From GWE2-51-13 sp041736705 (GTDB lineage Bacteria; Bacillota_I; Bacilli_A; Erysipelotrichales; Erysipelotrichaceae): 64,000 bases of DNA. The position numbers and the translations under genes were made by a program. Where the stretch lies: contig JBGSTC010000006.1 of NCBI GenBank assembly GCA_041736705.1, positions 1 through 64,000 of the forward strand, read 5' to 3'. Below are positions 1 to 8,922 of the stretch, one piece after another. Numbering within the stretch: the stretch's first letter is position 1; each line of letters starts with the position of its first letter. The notes beneath the pieces are model-generated. The model saw only the letters and a list, made by a program, of their open reading frames with translations, made no database searches and was not told where the DNA came from.

Positions 1-71
1 TTTAGCTCAGCTGGTAGAGCACTTGGTTCGCAATCAAGGGGTCAGGGGTTCGAATCCCCTAATCTCCACCA
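1..71 (+). tRNA. tRNA-Ala (anticodon CGC), 5' end cut off by window
   Basis: The D-arm (GCTC...GAGC), anticodon stem (CTTGG/TCAAG), T-arm (AGGGG TTCGAAT CCCCT) and a 3' acceptor strand followed by an encoded ACCA are all visible. About five bases of the 5' acceptor strand are missing. The seven-base anticodon loop TTCGCAA places CGC at positions 34-36, which reads the alanine codon GCG. Position 70 is T, which would allow the G3:U70 pair typical of tRNA-Ala, though base 3 is outside the window. The family assignment is therefore good but not complete. Confidence 0.8.
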
Positions 72-83
72 AATCAAAAGCAG

Positions 84-108
84 ACCCGGGTTGAAACCCG
101 GGTTTTTT
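84..108 (+). terminator. Rho-independent terminator of the tRNA
   Basis: A stem of ACCCGGG with CCCGGGT, six-base loop, followed directly by a run of T. It sits 12 bases after the CCA end and closes the tRNA transcript. Confidence 0.85.
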
Positions 109-401
109 ATTTGTCACTCATAGTAGTTATTGTTAAGTCTTCTATATACTAAATTTTATAGAATCACACACAGTAGAATTGACGGAATGATAATCACTCA
201 CGATTCGTGGACGCTCATTAACAAAAATTATATACTAAATCGCAGATAAAAATGATATTGTTGAGATGAGAAAAGACACATATTTTTTTCATGAAGTTCA
301 CTCCAAGATTAAAGATGGGACAAAGTGATTACAAAAATGTAACGAAATAATGGGTGGCGGATACAAGATGGTTCTAGAGTTATATTAAGGAGGAATGAAA
401 C
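109..401. other. AT-rich intergenic stretch, no gene seen
   Basis: No open frame with a ribosome binding site was found here. The 12-base word TATATACTAAAT occurs twice in the same direction (143-154 and 229-240). Base composition is much more AT-rich than the core of the window. The only functional element I can support is the Shine-Dalgarno of the next gene (AAGGAGG, 387-393). Confidence 0.5.
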
Positions 402-875
402 ATGGATATGATTGAGTTTAAAAATTTATGCGCGAAGTCGTTTGGAAATTACGGATTAGAAAAGAGAAAAAAAGGATATTTTATGGAGAATAATGATTTT
501 CTTTTGTCAATCTTTCTTCAGAAATCGAATTTCAGTATGAGTTACTATATAAACGTAGGTTACTCTATCAAGGGTTATAACATGAAAATACCCGATATTA
601 ATGATGAATCTGATCAAGATTTCAGTTATAGAATAAGGTTTCCATTTAAAGACGGAACAGAAGTAAAATATGCATATGTGTTAAAACTAAAAGATTTTGA
701 TATAGTTGATATTGAACCATATTTTGACAAAGCATTTGAGGAATGGATTCTACCCATTTTTGTTGGTGGTAAAAAGGAAGCACTAAACAATATAGACATT
801 CACTTTGGTTCACCAAAGGATTTCTTGTCTTTAAAAAAAGGACTATATGAATATTTACTTGAAGAGGCAGATTAA
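402..875 (+). CDS. Small cytoplasmic protein, DUF4304-like
   Basis: A 157-residue protein without signal peptide or membrane segment. The N-terminus, a segment around residues 36-53 with LQKSNFSMSYYINVG, and a C-terminal acidic helix resemble DUF4304-type proteins (polypeptides with a conserved LQKS...YYINVG block), whose role is unknown. The start is set by AAGGAGG eight bases upstream of ATG. Codons are strongly AT-biased (many AAA, TTT, ATA), unlike genes after 2.2 kb, which suggests recent acquisition next to the tRNA. DUF4304-like genes are often scattered in accessory regions. The family match is from memory of the conserved block, not from a search. Confidence 0.6.
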   Translation: MDMIEFKNLCAKSFGNYGLEKRKKGYFMENNDFLLSIFLQKSNFSMSYYINVGYSIKGYNMKIPDINDESDQDFSYRIRFPFKDGTEVKYAYVLKLKDFDIVDIEPYFDKAFEEWILPIFVGGKKEALNNIDIHFGSPKDFLSLKKGLYEYLLEEAD

Positions 876-1244
876 TAAACGCATTAATGCGTTATAAGAA
901 ATTCGGTAACTTGTGTATGTACCGCGAAAGACCTTGCGTATTGCTTTTTATACAATCTTAAGGGATAAACAAGCACCACAAGGTAATTGATATAATAGTC
1001 TGACTTGTGGGAAAATCACCAAACATATCTTCAAAAAGTCTAGTCCTAAACACAGTTCGCAAAAGTATAAGCAAACAAAACCTACACCATTTTCATGTGG
1101 ATAGGAATATTCTGTTGAAATATGATTGAATGGATTAACTATTGGATTGATGAAACTAGAATACCCAAGAGATGAACTGAAAATGATTAATAGGATCATT
1201 GAAGCTTATAGTAAGCTGTGCTGTAATTGAGAACGGAGGCTACA
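876..1244. other. AT-rich intergenic stretch with possible gene debris
   Basis: About 370 bases with no convincing complete gene. A short plus-strand frame at about 1150-1229 encodes a 26-residue peptide beginning MKLEYPRDELKM; it has no clear ribosome binding site and may be a remnant. A frame on the minus strand (948-1199) is hydrophobic and low-complexity with no start signal. A TATAAT-like hexamer lies near 991-998. The Shine-Dalgarno for the next gene is CGGAGG at 1234-1239. Confidence 0.4.
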
Positions 1245-2072
1245 ATGGAAATTATTCTAGCAAAGGAGTTGAATGGATTTGTCGATAAGTCGTGCGAAGA
1301 GATATTTATGTTTTTGGACAATTTGAATGATATTTCTATGCTGATCGAGGAAAATATCCAAAAAACGGCAAGAATCGTTCATGGGACTGAATCGACTCTT
1401 CACTTTGGTTATTTGAATCCAAGTCCAACAAGAGAAATGGTAGTCGGTTGTAACAAAAGAGGAAGACTATTAAAGAGACCTCGAAACGAACACAGTCCAT
1501 TCGAATACTTTCTTGATGAGCATAATAAACTAGTGATGATTATGAGAAACCATCACAAGAGGGAAGGATTTCACGAACAGGAACTATTCTTCTATCATGA
1601 GAATATCGTGACTTCATTGAACTTTAGAGACAAGCGACCGAATTCAAAGAATGCGGTCAACATATCACAGATGAAATATAATGAAAACGGTTTGATTTCA
1701 GAGTATGTTAATATGCAACTAGATTCAGTATATTTTCCACGTGTTTACAGTGACAAACTGCCACTAGAGGAAAAAATGAAGTTGGTTAATCATGTGGATA
1801 TTGAAAGATATCATTATCAAAATGGTCGACTTCTTGTTTGCGAGATGATTGATTTCTCAACGCATCTTAGAAATTCGTTTGCAGACTATTTGCCATACCA
1901 CGATGTAGTCAGTTTGCGATACAATGGTGATGAAGAGATAGAGAGTTATGATCTTTCTCACACTTTATATAATAGGAAAAATACATTTCAGCAAAGAAAA
2001 CCATTTAGAATCAACAAAGCCTTCTATGAGTATTGGAATCAACTCATGATAGGAGAACCGAAAATCGACTAG
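1245..2072 (+). CDS. Hypothetical protein, 275 residues
   Basis: I do not recognise a family. The chosen ATG follows CGGAGG at six bases; an upstream in-frame TTG at 1227 would add six residues but lies before the ribosome binding site. The protein is cytoplasmic by appearance: no signal peptide, no membrane helix, many aromatic and charged residues. The middle and C-terminal parts contain alternating strand-like segments with repeated Tyr/Asn (YNENG, YHYQNG, YNGDEEI) that recall repeated antiparallel strands, as in toxin-immunity or RHS-repeat-like proteins, but this is only impression. It is AT-rich and belongs to the atypical tract after the tRNA. Confidence 0.6.
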   Translation: MEIILAKELNGFVDKSCEEIFMFLDNLNDISMLIEENIQKTARIVHGTESTLHFGYLNPSPTREMVVGCNKRGRLLKRPRNEHSPFEYFLDEHNKLVMIMRNHHKREGFHEQELFFYHENIVTSLNFRDKRPNSKNAVNISQMKYNENGLISEYVNMQLDSVYFPRVYSDKLPLEEKMKLVNHVDIERYHYQNGRLLVCEMIDFSTHLRNSFADYLPYHDVVSLRYNGDEEIESYDLSHTLYNRKNTFQQRKPFRINKAFYEYWNQLMIGEPKID

Positions 2073-2203
2073 ATTATGAGTTGTATCAATAGATTTGGTC
2101 GATATCGCTGGGTATTTGAAGGCGATAAACTAGAATCGATATGAAATCTAAGAGGTGATTACAGAATAGTAGAAGTAAAAAGAAGCGGTCGATCGGAGGA
2201 AAC

Positions 2204-2689
2204 ATGAAACCATTCAACGACGATGTATTGACGTATACCGAAGCATTGAAAGACGGGAAGATCCAACGCGCTTATCGGGGGATCATGGAGTTCATGTCAT
2301 CATTACGCAGTCGACTTGAAGTGGCCTATCCCGATTATGTTGTGAGCGCAATGTATGCCGGGTATATGGACATGACCTACTTCGCGTTTACTCCGTCGCT
2401 CCTTAAGGAAAAGCGACTCAAGATCGCCATCGTCTATCTTCATCCCGACCAACGCTTCGAAGTCTGGTTGGGGGCTATCAACCGGAATGTCCAGAAAGAA
2501 ACCTTTAAGCAAATCGAAGGCAAGGACAGTTTGGGATATAAACGTGGCGAGATCAAGCCCAGTGAAGACGCGATCCTTTCATCGATCCTCGTCGATCATC
2601 CCGACTTCGATGCGAAAGAGATGCTAGAATCACTGATTGAAGAAGGGACCCTGAAGTTCATCCAAGATGTGGTAAGGATACTAAATTAA
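2204..2689 (+). CDS. DUF7000-like small protein
   Basis: A 161-residue cytoplasmic protein. The block YRGIMEFMSSLRSRLEVAYP, followed by YAGYMDMTYF, LKIAIVYLHP and FEVWL, matches a family of small bacterial proteins of unknown function that I recall as DUF7000. ATG is preceded by GATCGGAGGAAAC. Composition is already closer to the rest of the window than the two genes upstream. A hairpin terminator follows at 2732-2753, so it is monocistronic. Function cannot be inferred. Confidence 0.6.
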   Translation: MKPFNDDVLTYTEALKDGKIQRAYRGIMEFMSSLRSRLEVAYPDYVVSAMYAGYMDMTYFAFTPSLLKEKRLKIAIVYLHPDQRFEVWLGAINRNVQKETFKQIEGKDSLGYKRGEIKPSEDAILSSILVDHPDFDAKEMLESLIEEGTLKFIQDVVRILN

Positions 2690-2731
2690 GCGTTTTTCGA
2701 CGATAAACCATCCTTCATGAATCCATAAGAT

Positions 2732-2753
2732 CCGGTGGAAGCACCGGGTTTTT
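2732..2753 (+). terminator. Rho-independent terminator
   Basis: CCGGTG / CACCGG stem with GAAG loop and a T run, 42 bases after the stop of the preceding gene. Confidence 0.75.
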
Positions 2754-2884
2754 GTTTGAAGTTCAAATCAGAAGAAGGAAATGAAATGAGAAGAAAGGTG
2801 TTTGGATTCGCGACACAATCGTTCATTTAATTTCCATGGAAGCGTGCTATAATAAACAAATCCGAAAATGAAAGGGATGGGATC

Positions 2885-3361
2885 ATGAAGAATCGATACC
2901 TTACGCTGATCACATTGCTGATCTTCGGGTACACCGTCTACATCGCATATCTGTTGTTTTATGCCAACCGCACGATCGATCTTTCGTGGATCACCCAAGG
3001 CGGGATCGATGTCCTGGTCCAACGAATGAAGGACAATGTGAATCTTGAACTCTTCGCGACCATCAACAACTACTTCTACAAATATTCGATCGGAGCGATC
3101 TCGTTTAGGCGGGTTTGGATCAATGTTTTCGGGAATTTGGCGGTATTTTCGCCGTACGGCTTGTTTTTCCCGCTGATTTATCCGAAAATGAGAAACAGGT
3201 TTCATTTCTATCGGTTCTGGATCATGACCTTGGTCTTGGTCGAAGTCGTCCAATATGTGACGATGAGCGGATCGCTGGATGTGGACGATGTGTTTCTGAA
3301 TCTTTTGGGTTTACTCATCGTCTATGAATTGTTTGGAAGAAGAATCAAAACAGGGGGTTAA
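2885..3361 (+). CDS. VanZ-like membrane protein
   Basis: A 158-residue protein with about four hydrophobic segments. The VanZ-family signature is visible: an NLAVFSPYGLFFPL block near residues 84-97, then EVVQ and D-VDDVFLN-LG near residues 120-142, which are the conserved acidic/Asn residues of that domain. VanZ homologues are membrane proteins of unclear biochemical role; VanZ itself gives low teicoplanin resistance. An extended -10 element (TGCTATAAT, 2845-2853) lies upstream. The stop is one base before the ATG of degV, so the two are likely co-transcribed. Confidence 0.8.
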   Translation: MKNRYLTLITLLIFGYTVYIAYLLFYANRTIDLSWITQGGIDVLVQRMKDNVNLELFATINNYFYKYSIGAISFRRVWINVFGNLAVFSPYGLFFPLIYPKMRNRFHFYRFWIMTLVLVEVVQYVTMSGSLDVDDVFLNLLGLLIVYELFGRRIKTGG

Positions 3362-3362
3362 C

Positions 3363-4226
3363 ATGAACGAATATGTCATTTTGACGGACGCGACAAGCGA
3401 TTTGAGCGCCGAAGATTGCCGGAAATACGGCATCAAGGTTTTAGGGATGAACGTGAAGATCGGCGAGGAAGAGTTCGAGTTCCATCCGGACACGGTTTTC
3501 GATGTCAAAGGGTTTTACGAGAAACTGAAACAGTTTCCCAATGCGACGACGTCGCAGGTTTCCATCTATCGCTTCCACCATTGTTTCGAAACTTTGGTGA
3601 AAGAAGGAAAAGACATCTTGTATATCGGTTTCGCTTCGGCGCTCAGCGGGACGTTTCAAAACGCCTGGGTCGCCCGCAACGAAGTATTGGAAGCGTATCC
3701 TCAGGCGAAGATCGTCGTCGTCGATTCTTTGTCGGCGACCTACGGGGAAGCGCTCTTGGTTGTAAAAACCGCGCAAATGAAACAAAAGGGTGCTACACTT
3801 GAAGAAGCGTCGCGCTATGCCGACCTGCTTCGCCATAAGATCGCGCATTGGTTCACGGTCGACGACCTTCAGCATCTTGCCCGTGGCGGACGATTGTCCA
3901 ACGCGCAGGCGCTCTTGGGGATGCTGATGCAGATCAAACCGATTCTGCGATGCGACGAAGAGGGAAGACTGGTCCCCGTCGACAAGGTGCGCGGACGCAA
4001 GACCGCCATGCGCCGCTTAAGCGAGAATTTCCGTTTGACCTGCGACGATCCTTCCTTGGTCAGCGTGGTCCATTGCGATGCGTATGATGAAGCCTGCCAA
4101 CTCAAAGCGATGTTGGAAGAAGAAAACAAAGAATGCGATGTCTTGATCCGGGACATCGGACCGATCATCGGGACCCATTCCGGTCCCCAGACGCTGGGCG
4201 TCGTCTTCATCGCCCGTCAGAGATAA
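3363..4226 (+). CDS. DegV family fatty-acid-binding protein
   Basis: A 287-residue protein of the DegV/EDD fold. The N-terminal ILTDATSDLS block, the TSQVS motif near residue 62, SALSGTFQNA near residues 90-99, and DDLQHLARGGRLS near residues 170-182 are typical. DegV proteins (FakB type) bind a fatty acid and present it to the kinase FakA for phospholipid synthesis. The start ATG follows AGGGGG; an earlier in-frame ATG at 3324 would overlap the upstream gene and is rejected. Which fatty acid is bound cannot be seen. The next ORF begins one base after its stop. Confidence 0.85.
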   Translation: MNEYVILTDATSDLSAEDCRKYGIKVLGMNVKIGEEEFEFHPDTVFDVKGFYEKLKQFPNATTSQVSIYRFHHCFETLVKEGKDILYIGFASALSGTFQNAWVARNEVLEAYPQAKIVVVDSLSATYGEALLVVKTAQMKQKGATLEEASRYADLLRHKIAHWFTVDDLQHLARGGRLSNAQALLGMLMQIKPILRCDEEGRLVPVDKVRGRKTAMRRLSENFRLTCDDPSLVSVVHCDAYDEACQLKAMLEEENKECDVLIRDIGPIIGTHSGPQTLGVVFIARQR

Positions 4227-4227
4227 C

Positions 4228-4554
4228 ATGCACAACAACGTAACGAAACGAAACCTGAAAACCATCCTACCGATCCTGATCGGGTTTTTCGTCGTTACGG
4301 GATTCATCTGTCTGCCGACACCCCAACGGTTCATCGAAGATTTGCGTGACGAGAGTTCGCAATGGATCGATCAACCCGGTGTCGATACATCCTCTTCCGT
4401 AATCAAGTCGCCGATCTATTCGATGCCTGCATTGATGTCGGATGTACAGCCTGAGAGCTATGAACGACGGATCGTCATCGATTTTAAGATCGAAGATACA
4501 TTTATCCATCTTAACCGTCTTTATCGTCATGTCTTGGTCGCACGGGCTCCCTAG
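4228..4554 (+). CDS. Hypothetical secreted or anchored protein, 108 residues
   Basis: Starts one base after the degV stop and is probably translated by coupling, as no strong ribosome binding site is present. A basic N-terminus is followed by one hydrophobic segment (residues about 12-28, ILPILIGFFVVTGFICL), so it is a signal-anchor or a membrane-tethered protein with a short polar extracellular part. No family recognised. It ends just before a hairpin and the secA gene. Confidence 0.55.
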   Translation: MHNNVTKRNLKTILPILIGFFVVTGFICLPTPQRFIEDLRDESSQWIDQPGVDTSSSVIKSPIYSMPALMSDVQPESYERRIVIDFKIEDTFIHLNRLYRHVLVARAP

Positions 4555-4556
4555 CC

Positions 4557-4577
4557 TTGTTTTCAACATGAAAACAA
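4557..4577. repeat. Short inverted repeat before secA
   Basis: TTGTTTTCA and TGAAAACAA, a perfect nine-base inverted repeat with a three-base loop, between the stop of the small ORF and the secA Shine-Dalgarno. There is no T run, so it does not look like an efficient terminator; it may be an operator or an mRNA hairpin. Confidence 0.5.
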
Positions 4578-4592
4578 CAAAAAGGAGAACCC

Positions 4593-6911
4593 ATGACCAA
4601 CCTACTTAAACTCGTGATCGATCCCGATCACCGTATCCTAGCCAAAGCCTCGAAGGTCGCGAAAGCCGTCGAGGACTACCGTATCAAAGAACGACTGCGG
4701 AGCGATGAAGAGCTACGCAACCAAACCCAACGCTATCGCCAGCGTCTCGCCTCGGGCGAAACCTTGGATAAACTCTTGCCCGAAGCCTTCGCGACCGTCT
4801 GTGAAGCCGCCGTCCGGGTGTTGGGCGAAAGTCCGTTCCCCGAACAGATCATGGGGGCGTACGTCCTCCATCAGGGCGATATCGCCGAAATGAAAACCGG
4901 GGAAGGGAAGACCCTGACCTCGATCCTGCCGATCTACCTTCATAGTTTGGAAGGGAAAGGCGTCCACGTGGTCACCGTCAACGAATATCTGGCGCAACGC
5001 GACTCCCAGTGGATGGGACAGGTCTTTACGTTTTTGGGATGCACCGTCGGGTTAAACCAGAACGGCTTGTTCCCCCAAGAGAAACGCTACGCCTATGCGT
5101 GCGACATCACCTACACATCCAACTCCGAATTGGGGTTTGACTACCTGCGCGACAACATGGTCGTCGCGCCCAGTCAGCGCGTCCTACGGCCTTTGGCCTA
5201 CGCGCTGATCGACGAAGTCGATTCGATCTTGGTCGACGAAGCACGGACCCCTCTGATCATTTCCGGTTCCGAGCAAGCCGAGAATCCGATCTATCGGATG
5301 GCGGATCATTTCGCCAAACACCTTTCCCCCAACGACTATGTGGTCGATGTCCAGCACGGCGCCTGTTTCCTCAGTGAAAGCGGGATCCGTAAGGCGGAGA
5401 CTTCCTTCAATATGCCCAACCTTTATGGCGAAGAAGGCGTGGCCATCGTCCACGCCGTCAAACAGGCACTCAAAGCCAACTACCTCATGAAGAAAGACGT
5501 GGAATACGTGGTCTCTGAAGGGGACATCCACCTGGTCGACGAGTTCACCGGACGGGTCATGCAGGGAAGACAATATTCCGACGGTCTCCACCAGGCCATC
5601 CAGGCGAAGGAACACATCCAGATCAAGGGGGAAACCTTGACCTTGGCGACCATCACCTATCAGAACTATTTCCGGCTCTATGCGCATCTGTGCGGGATGA
5701 CGGGGACGGCGAAGACCGAGGAACCCGAATTCCTCACCGTCTACAATATGCGGGTCGTTCCGATTCCGACCCACAAGCCGGTCATCCGTCAGGAACAGCC
5801 GGACCGGGTGTTCCGCAAAGCGCATGAGAAATACGACGCGGTGGTCGAACGGATCCAGGAATTGCATTCTGAAGGTCGGCCGGTGTTGGTCGGCACCTTG
5901 TCCGTGGAAGTCTCCGAGATCGTTTCTCGACTATTGGATAAAAAAGGCTTGAAGCATGAAGTCCTCAACGCCAAGAACCATGCGTATGAAGCCGGGATCA
6001 TCGCCCGTGCCGGATACAAAGGCGCCATCACCGTGGCCACCAACATGGCGGGTCGCGGGACCGACATCAAACTGGCGCCGGGCGTCGCTGAACTCGGCGG
6101 CTTGGTCGTCCTGGGGACGGCGCGTCATGAATCCGCCCGCATCGACAATCAACTGCGGGGGCGGTCTGGTCGTCAAGGCGACCCCGGACTCGCCCAGTTC
6201 TTCGTCAGTCTGGACGATGAACTGATCCGTAAATATGCCAGCGAATACATGCAGGAAAAACTGAGACCCTACATCGAAGGGAAAGAAATCACTGCCCAGC
6301 TCAATGCCTGGATCGACAAGATCCAGAACTACGCGGTCGGACAACACTTCGATTCCCGTAAGAAAACCTTGGAATACGACGAAGTCATGCGGAAACAGCG
6401 GGAAAGCATCTATGCCTGGCGCAACCAATTGGTCGATAGCGAGGAAATCCTGCCGACGATCGAAACGATGACCAAGCGGATTCCGGAGAAACTCTTCGAA
6501 GGGGATCCGAAAACCTGGGGCATCGCAGACAAAGACCCCTGGGTCGCCCAACTGCGCGAAATCGGCATCGGGTTGGACGAAGGGGCGAGACGCAAACTCG
6601 TCGAGGACAAGAATCGCAAAACCATCCTCAACAATCTGTTCAAACAACTCTTAGCGCCGCTATCCAAAGAAGACCCACTGGTGCTCCGCGGCGCGCGCAT
6701 CACCTTGATCCGCATCATCGACCGCGAATGGATGGACCATGTCCGCGAAATGGAAGCCCTAAAACAAGGGATCTATCTTCGCTCCTACGCCAACATCAAA
6801 CCCGAACAGGCCTATGCGGAAGACGGGATGATCCGTTTCAAGCAAATGATGGATCAAATCGCATTGGATTGGACGGCCTATCTGATCCGCAGTACCCAAC
6901 CGAAGGAGTAA
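4593..6911 (+). CDS. secA: Protein translocase ATPase SecA
   Basis: The motor that drives secretory proteins through SecYEG. Walker A (MKTGEGKT, residues 100-107) and the DEVD Walker B (207-210) are intact, as are the preprotein-binding region, the NMAGRGTDI motif and the DNQLRGRSGRQGD helicase block. At 772 residues it is shorter than many SecA proteins (about 800-900) because the C-terminal linker and the zinc-binding CxCx8CH tail are absent; the protein ends soon after the helical wing domain. Absence of the tail is known in several lineages. Start follows AAAAAGGAGAACCC. It may be the only SecA or a second, accessory one; the window cannot tell. Next gene starts 4 bases downstream. Confidence 0.95.
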   Translation: MTNLLKLVIDPDHRILAKASKVAKAVEDYRIKERLRSDEELRNQTQRYRQRLASGETLDKLLPEAFATVCEAAVRVLGESPFPEQIMGAYVLHQGDIAEMKTGEGKTLTSILPIYLHSLEGKGVHVVTVNEYLAQRDSQWMGQVFTFLGCTVGLNQNGLFPQEKRYAYACDITYTSNSELGFDYLRDNMVVAPSQRVLRPLAYALIDEVDSILVDEARTPLIISGSEQAENPIYRMADHFAKHLSPNDYVVDVQHGACFLSESGIRKAETSFNMPNLYGEEGVAIVHAVKQALKANYLMKKDVEYVVSEGDIHLVDEFTGRVMQGRQYSDGLHQAIQAKEHIQIKGETLTLATITYQNYFRLYAHLCGMTGTAKTEEPEFLTVYNMRVVPIPTHKPVIRQEQPDRVFRKAHEKYDAVVERIQELHSEGRPVLVGTLSVEVSEIVSRLLDKKGLKHEVLNAKNHAYEAGIIARAGYKGAITVATNMAGRGTDIKLAPGVAELGGLVVLGTARHESARIDNQLRGRSGRQGDPGLAQFFVSLDDELIRKYASEYMQEKLRPYIEGKEITAQLNAWIDKIQNYAVGQHFDSRKKTLEYDEVMRKQRESIYAWRNQLVDSEEILPTIETMTKRIPEKLFEGDPKTWGIADKDPWVAQLREIGIGLDEGARRKLVEDKNRKTILNNLFKQLLAPLSKEDPLVLRGARITLIRIIDREWMDHVREMEALKQGIYLRSYANIKPEQAYAEDGMIRFKQMMDQIALDWTAYLIRSTQPKE

Positions 6912-6915
6912 ACAT

Positions 6916-7419
6916 ATGGTAGAAACCCTTGTCACTTGGTTTATCGAAACGTTCGGCGGCCTCATCTCGAAAGAAGCCCTGGTGTTTTTCATCTCGACCC
7001 TTCCGATCCTTGAACTGCGCGGCGGGGTTCTCGCCGGTTATTTCCTTGGATTACCGATCCTGTCGACCACGATCTTCGCGCTCTTGGGCAACATCCTTCC
7101 GATCCCGCTCTATCTGATGTTTATCGAAGCGGTGTTGAACTGGGCGCTGAAACACAAACTTTTCGTGAAGACGATCACTCGTCTGAAGAAACGCGCCCAA
7201 AGCAAAAGTTCGGAAGTCTCCAAATACGAATTCTGGGGTTTATGCATCTTCGTGGCCATCCCTCTGCCGGGAACCGGTGCGGTGACCGGCACCATGATCG
7301 CCGAAGCGCTCCAGATGGACCGCAAGAAGGCGATGGCGTCGATCACGATCGGCGTTTTGATCGCCGCCGTCATCATGCTTTCGATTTCCTACGGACTTCT
7401 CAATTTCATCGGACTCTAG
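6916..7419 (+). CDS. COG2426-type small multidrug export family membrane protein
   Basis: A 167-residue protein with four to five hydrophobic segments. The LPILELRGGVLAGYFLG block (residues 30-46), GNILPIPLYL, and IPLPGTGAVTGTMIA (115-129) are the signature of the family annotated as putative small multidrug export proteins. The transported substrate has not been established for most members. It starts four bases after the secA stop with GAAGGAG upstream and is closed by a strong terminator at 7421-7441, so it ends the secA transcript. Confidence 0.85.
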   Translation: MVETLVTWFIETFGGLISKEALVFFISTLPILELRGGVLAGYFLGLPILSTTIFALLGNILPIPLYLMFIEAVLNWALKHKLFVKTITRLKKRAQSKSSEVSKYEFWGLCIFVAIPLPGTGAVTGTMIAEALQMDRKKAMASITIGVLIAAVIMLSISYGLLNFIGL

Positions 7420-7420
7420 A

Positions 7421-7441
7421 CCTTCTTCGGAAGGTTTTTTT
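7421..7441 (+). terminator. Rho-independent terminator
   Basis: CCTTC/GAAGG stem with a TTCG tetraloop and seven T, immediately after the stop of the small exporter gene. Confidence 0.9.
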
Positions 7442-7470
7442 AGTTTCCGGCGATTCAACCCTTCGCTATA

Positions 7471-7499
7471 TTGCAATACTACATAGAGAGTGGTATAGT
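7471..7499 (+). promoter_or_regulatory. Sigma-A promoter of the MFS gene
   Basis: TTGCAA (7471-7476), a 17-base spacer and TATAGT (7494-7499) upstream of the MFS transporter and after the preceding terminator. Confidence 0.75.
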
Positions 7500-7566
7500 G
7501 AATGGGCAACAAATCATCGCACTCGATCTTCATTAGTCCATTCTGATCATCGTAGAAGGAGCATCC

Positions 7567-8820
7567 ATGAAATTCTTCAGTCAATACCGCGGTCTTCAAA
7601 AGGAAATGTATGTCCTTTTCATCGGTCGCGTCATCTCCGCCCTCGGGACGTTCATCTGGCCTTTGATGACCTACATCCTCTCCAATAAATTCAACCTCAG
7701 CCTGGGGACGATCTCGCTGATTTTCGTCGTTGCCCAGTTATTCATGATGCCGGCGATCTTCATCGGTGGCAAACTCGCGGACAAGGTCGGACGCAAGAAA
7801 CTCATCGTCTGGACCAGTTACCTGGGGGTCGCGCTCTATGTCGTGTGCGGGTTGATCCCGCTTACGTATGTGACGATTTTCCTGTTCTTCCTTTCGAGTT
7901 TCTTCTTCAACATGCAAGGTCCAGCCTACGAAGCGCTGATCGCGGACAAATCGACACCCGACCAACGCCAACGCGCCTTCTCGTTGACCTACCTCGGATT
8001 CAACCTCGGGTTCATCCTCGGACCTTCGATCGGCGGTTTCCTTTTCAAAGACTTCCTGTGGTTAGCCTTCATCCTCGACGGGTTGACCACCCTGATCGGA
8101 ACGATCTTCATCCATGTCTTTATCAAGGATGAAAAAGTGGGCTATGTGGAAGAAACCCTGGGCGTCTATGAAACGCCGGAAGAAGAAGGGTCCGGTTGGT
8201 CCTTCATCGTCGCGAAGAAGTCGCTGGTTTTGTATCTGCTGGTTTCCGCCTTGGGCGGTCTGCTTTATATGCAGACCAACATTTTGCTTCCCATCCAACT
8301 GGATACCCAATACGCGGATAACGGGGCGAAGATCTACGGGATGCTTTCAAGTTTCAACGGCTTGATCGTCATACTTTTTACACCTTTACTGACCCAATGG
8401 ATGCGGAAGATCCGCGAGATCGACAAGATCGCGATCGGCACTGTGTTGTTTGTTTTGGGGATGTCGTTCTACGGGGTTTTCCCGTTCATCCTCCCGATGT
8501 TCTATGTCGGGATGACCTTGTTTACCTGGGGCGAGATCGTCAACACCTTATCCCGTTCCGCCTATTTCACCGTCCGGATCCCGGCTTCGCACCGCGGAAG
8601 GGTATCCGCCGTGTTCTCGCTGGGGGCGATGGTGATCGGAGGCTTGGGACAAGTGGTTTTCGGCATCGTGGCCGACAAGCTGCCGATCGGACAAGCCTGG
8701 GCGCTGGTCGCCTTCATCGGGGCGATCGTCCTCTTCTTCACCTTCATCATGAAATACTTCGATAAAAAGGAATTCCATCTGCTCTATGAAACGATGGAAG
8801 TCAAGACGCAAGAGGAGTAG
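7567..8820 (+). CDS. MFS transporter, multidrug-efflux type
   Basis: A 417-residue protein with about twelve membrane segments. The motif A block GGKLADKVGRKK (residues 59-70) between helices 2 and 3 and the motif C-like GFNLGFILGPSIGG (139-152) in helix 5 mark a drug/H+ antiporter of the major facilitator superfamily. The ending (FDKKEFHLLYETM) and overall pattern resemble the MdtH/YfmO-like group. The substrate is unknown. Start ATG is preceded by GAAGGAGCATCC. It has its own promoter and is monocistronic. Confidence 0.85.
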   Translation: MKFFSQYRGLQKEMYVLFIGRVISALGTFIWPLMTYILSNKFNLSLGTISLIFVVAQLFMMPAIFIGGKLADKVGRKKLIVWTSYLGVALYVVCGLIPLTYVTIFLFFLSSFFFNMQGPAYEALIADKSTPDQRQRAFSLTYLGFNLGFILGPSIGGFLFKDFLWLAFILDGLTTLIGTIFIHVFIKDEKVGYVEETLGVYETPEEEGSGWSFIVAKKSLVLYLLVSALGGLLYMQTNILLPIQLDTQYADNGAKIYGMLSSFNGLIVILFTPLLTQWMRKIREIDKIAIGTVLFVLGMSFYGVFPFILPMFYVGMTLFTWGEIVNTLSRSAYFTVRIPASHRGRVSAVFSLGAMVIGGLGQVVFGIVADKLPIGQAWALVAFIGAIVLFFTFIMKYFDKKEFHLLYETMEVKTQEE

Positions 8821-8892
8821 GATAAGTGGACGAAGTTCTTTATTCACAATGACTTGGAAAAACGAGGAAGCGATAAATTATGTAGAAATATG

Positions 8893-8922
8893 GGAGAGCA
8901 CCTTGACGGAGCCCTCCTTTTT
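8893..8922 (+). terminator. Possible terminator after the MFS gene
   Basis: GGAGAGC and GCCCTCC can form a seven-base stem with one mismatch, followed by five T. It overlaps the next promoter, so it could also be an operator-like dyad. Confidence 0.4.

Noticed and set aside
143..240. Direct repeat TATATACTAAAT (143-154 and 229-240)
   Set aside because: Short and AT-only; in an AT-rich stretch this is expected by chance. No other att-like features.
948..1199. Minus-strand 83-codon frame in the AT-rich tract
   Set aside because: No RBS, Cys/Phe/Leu-rich random-looking sequence.
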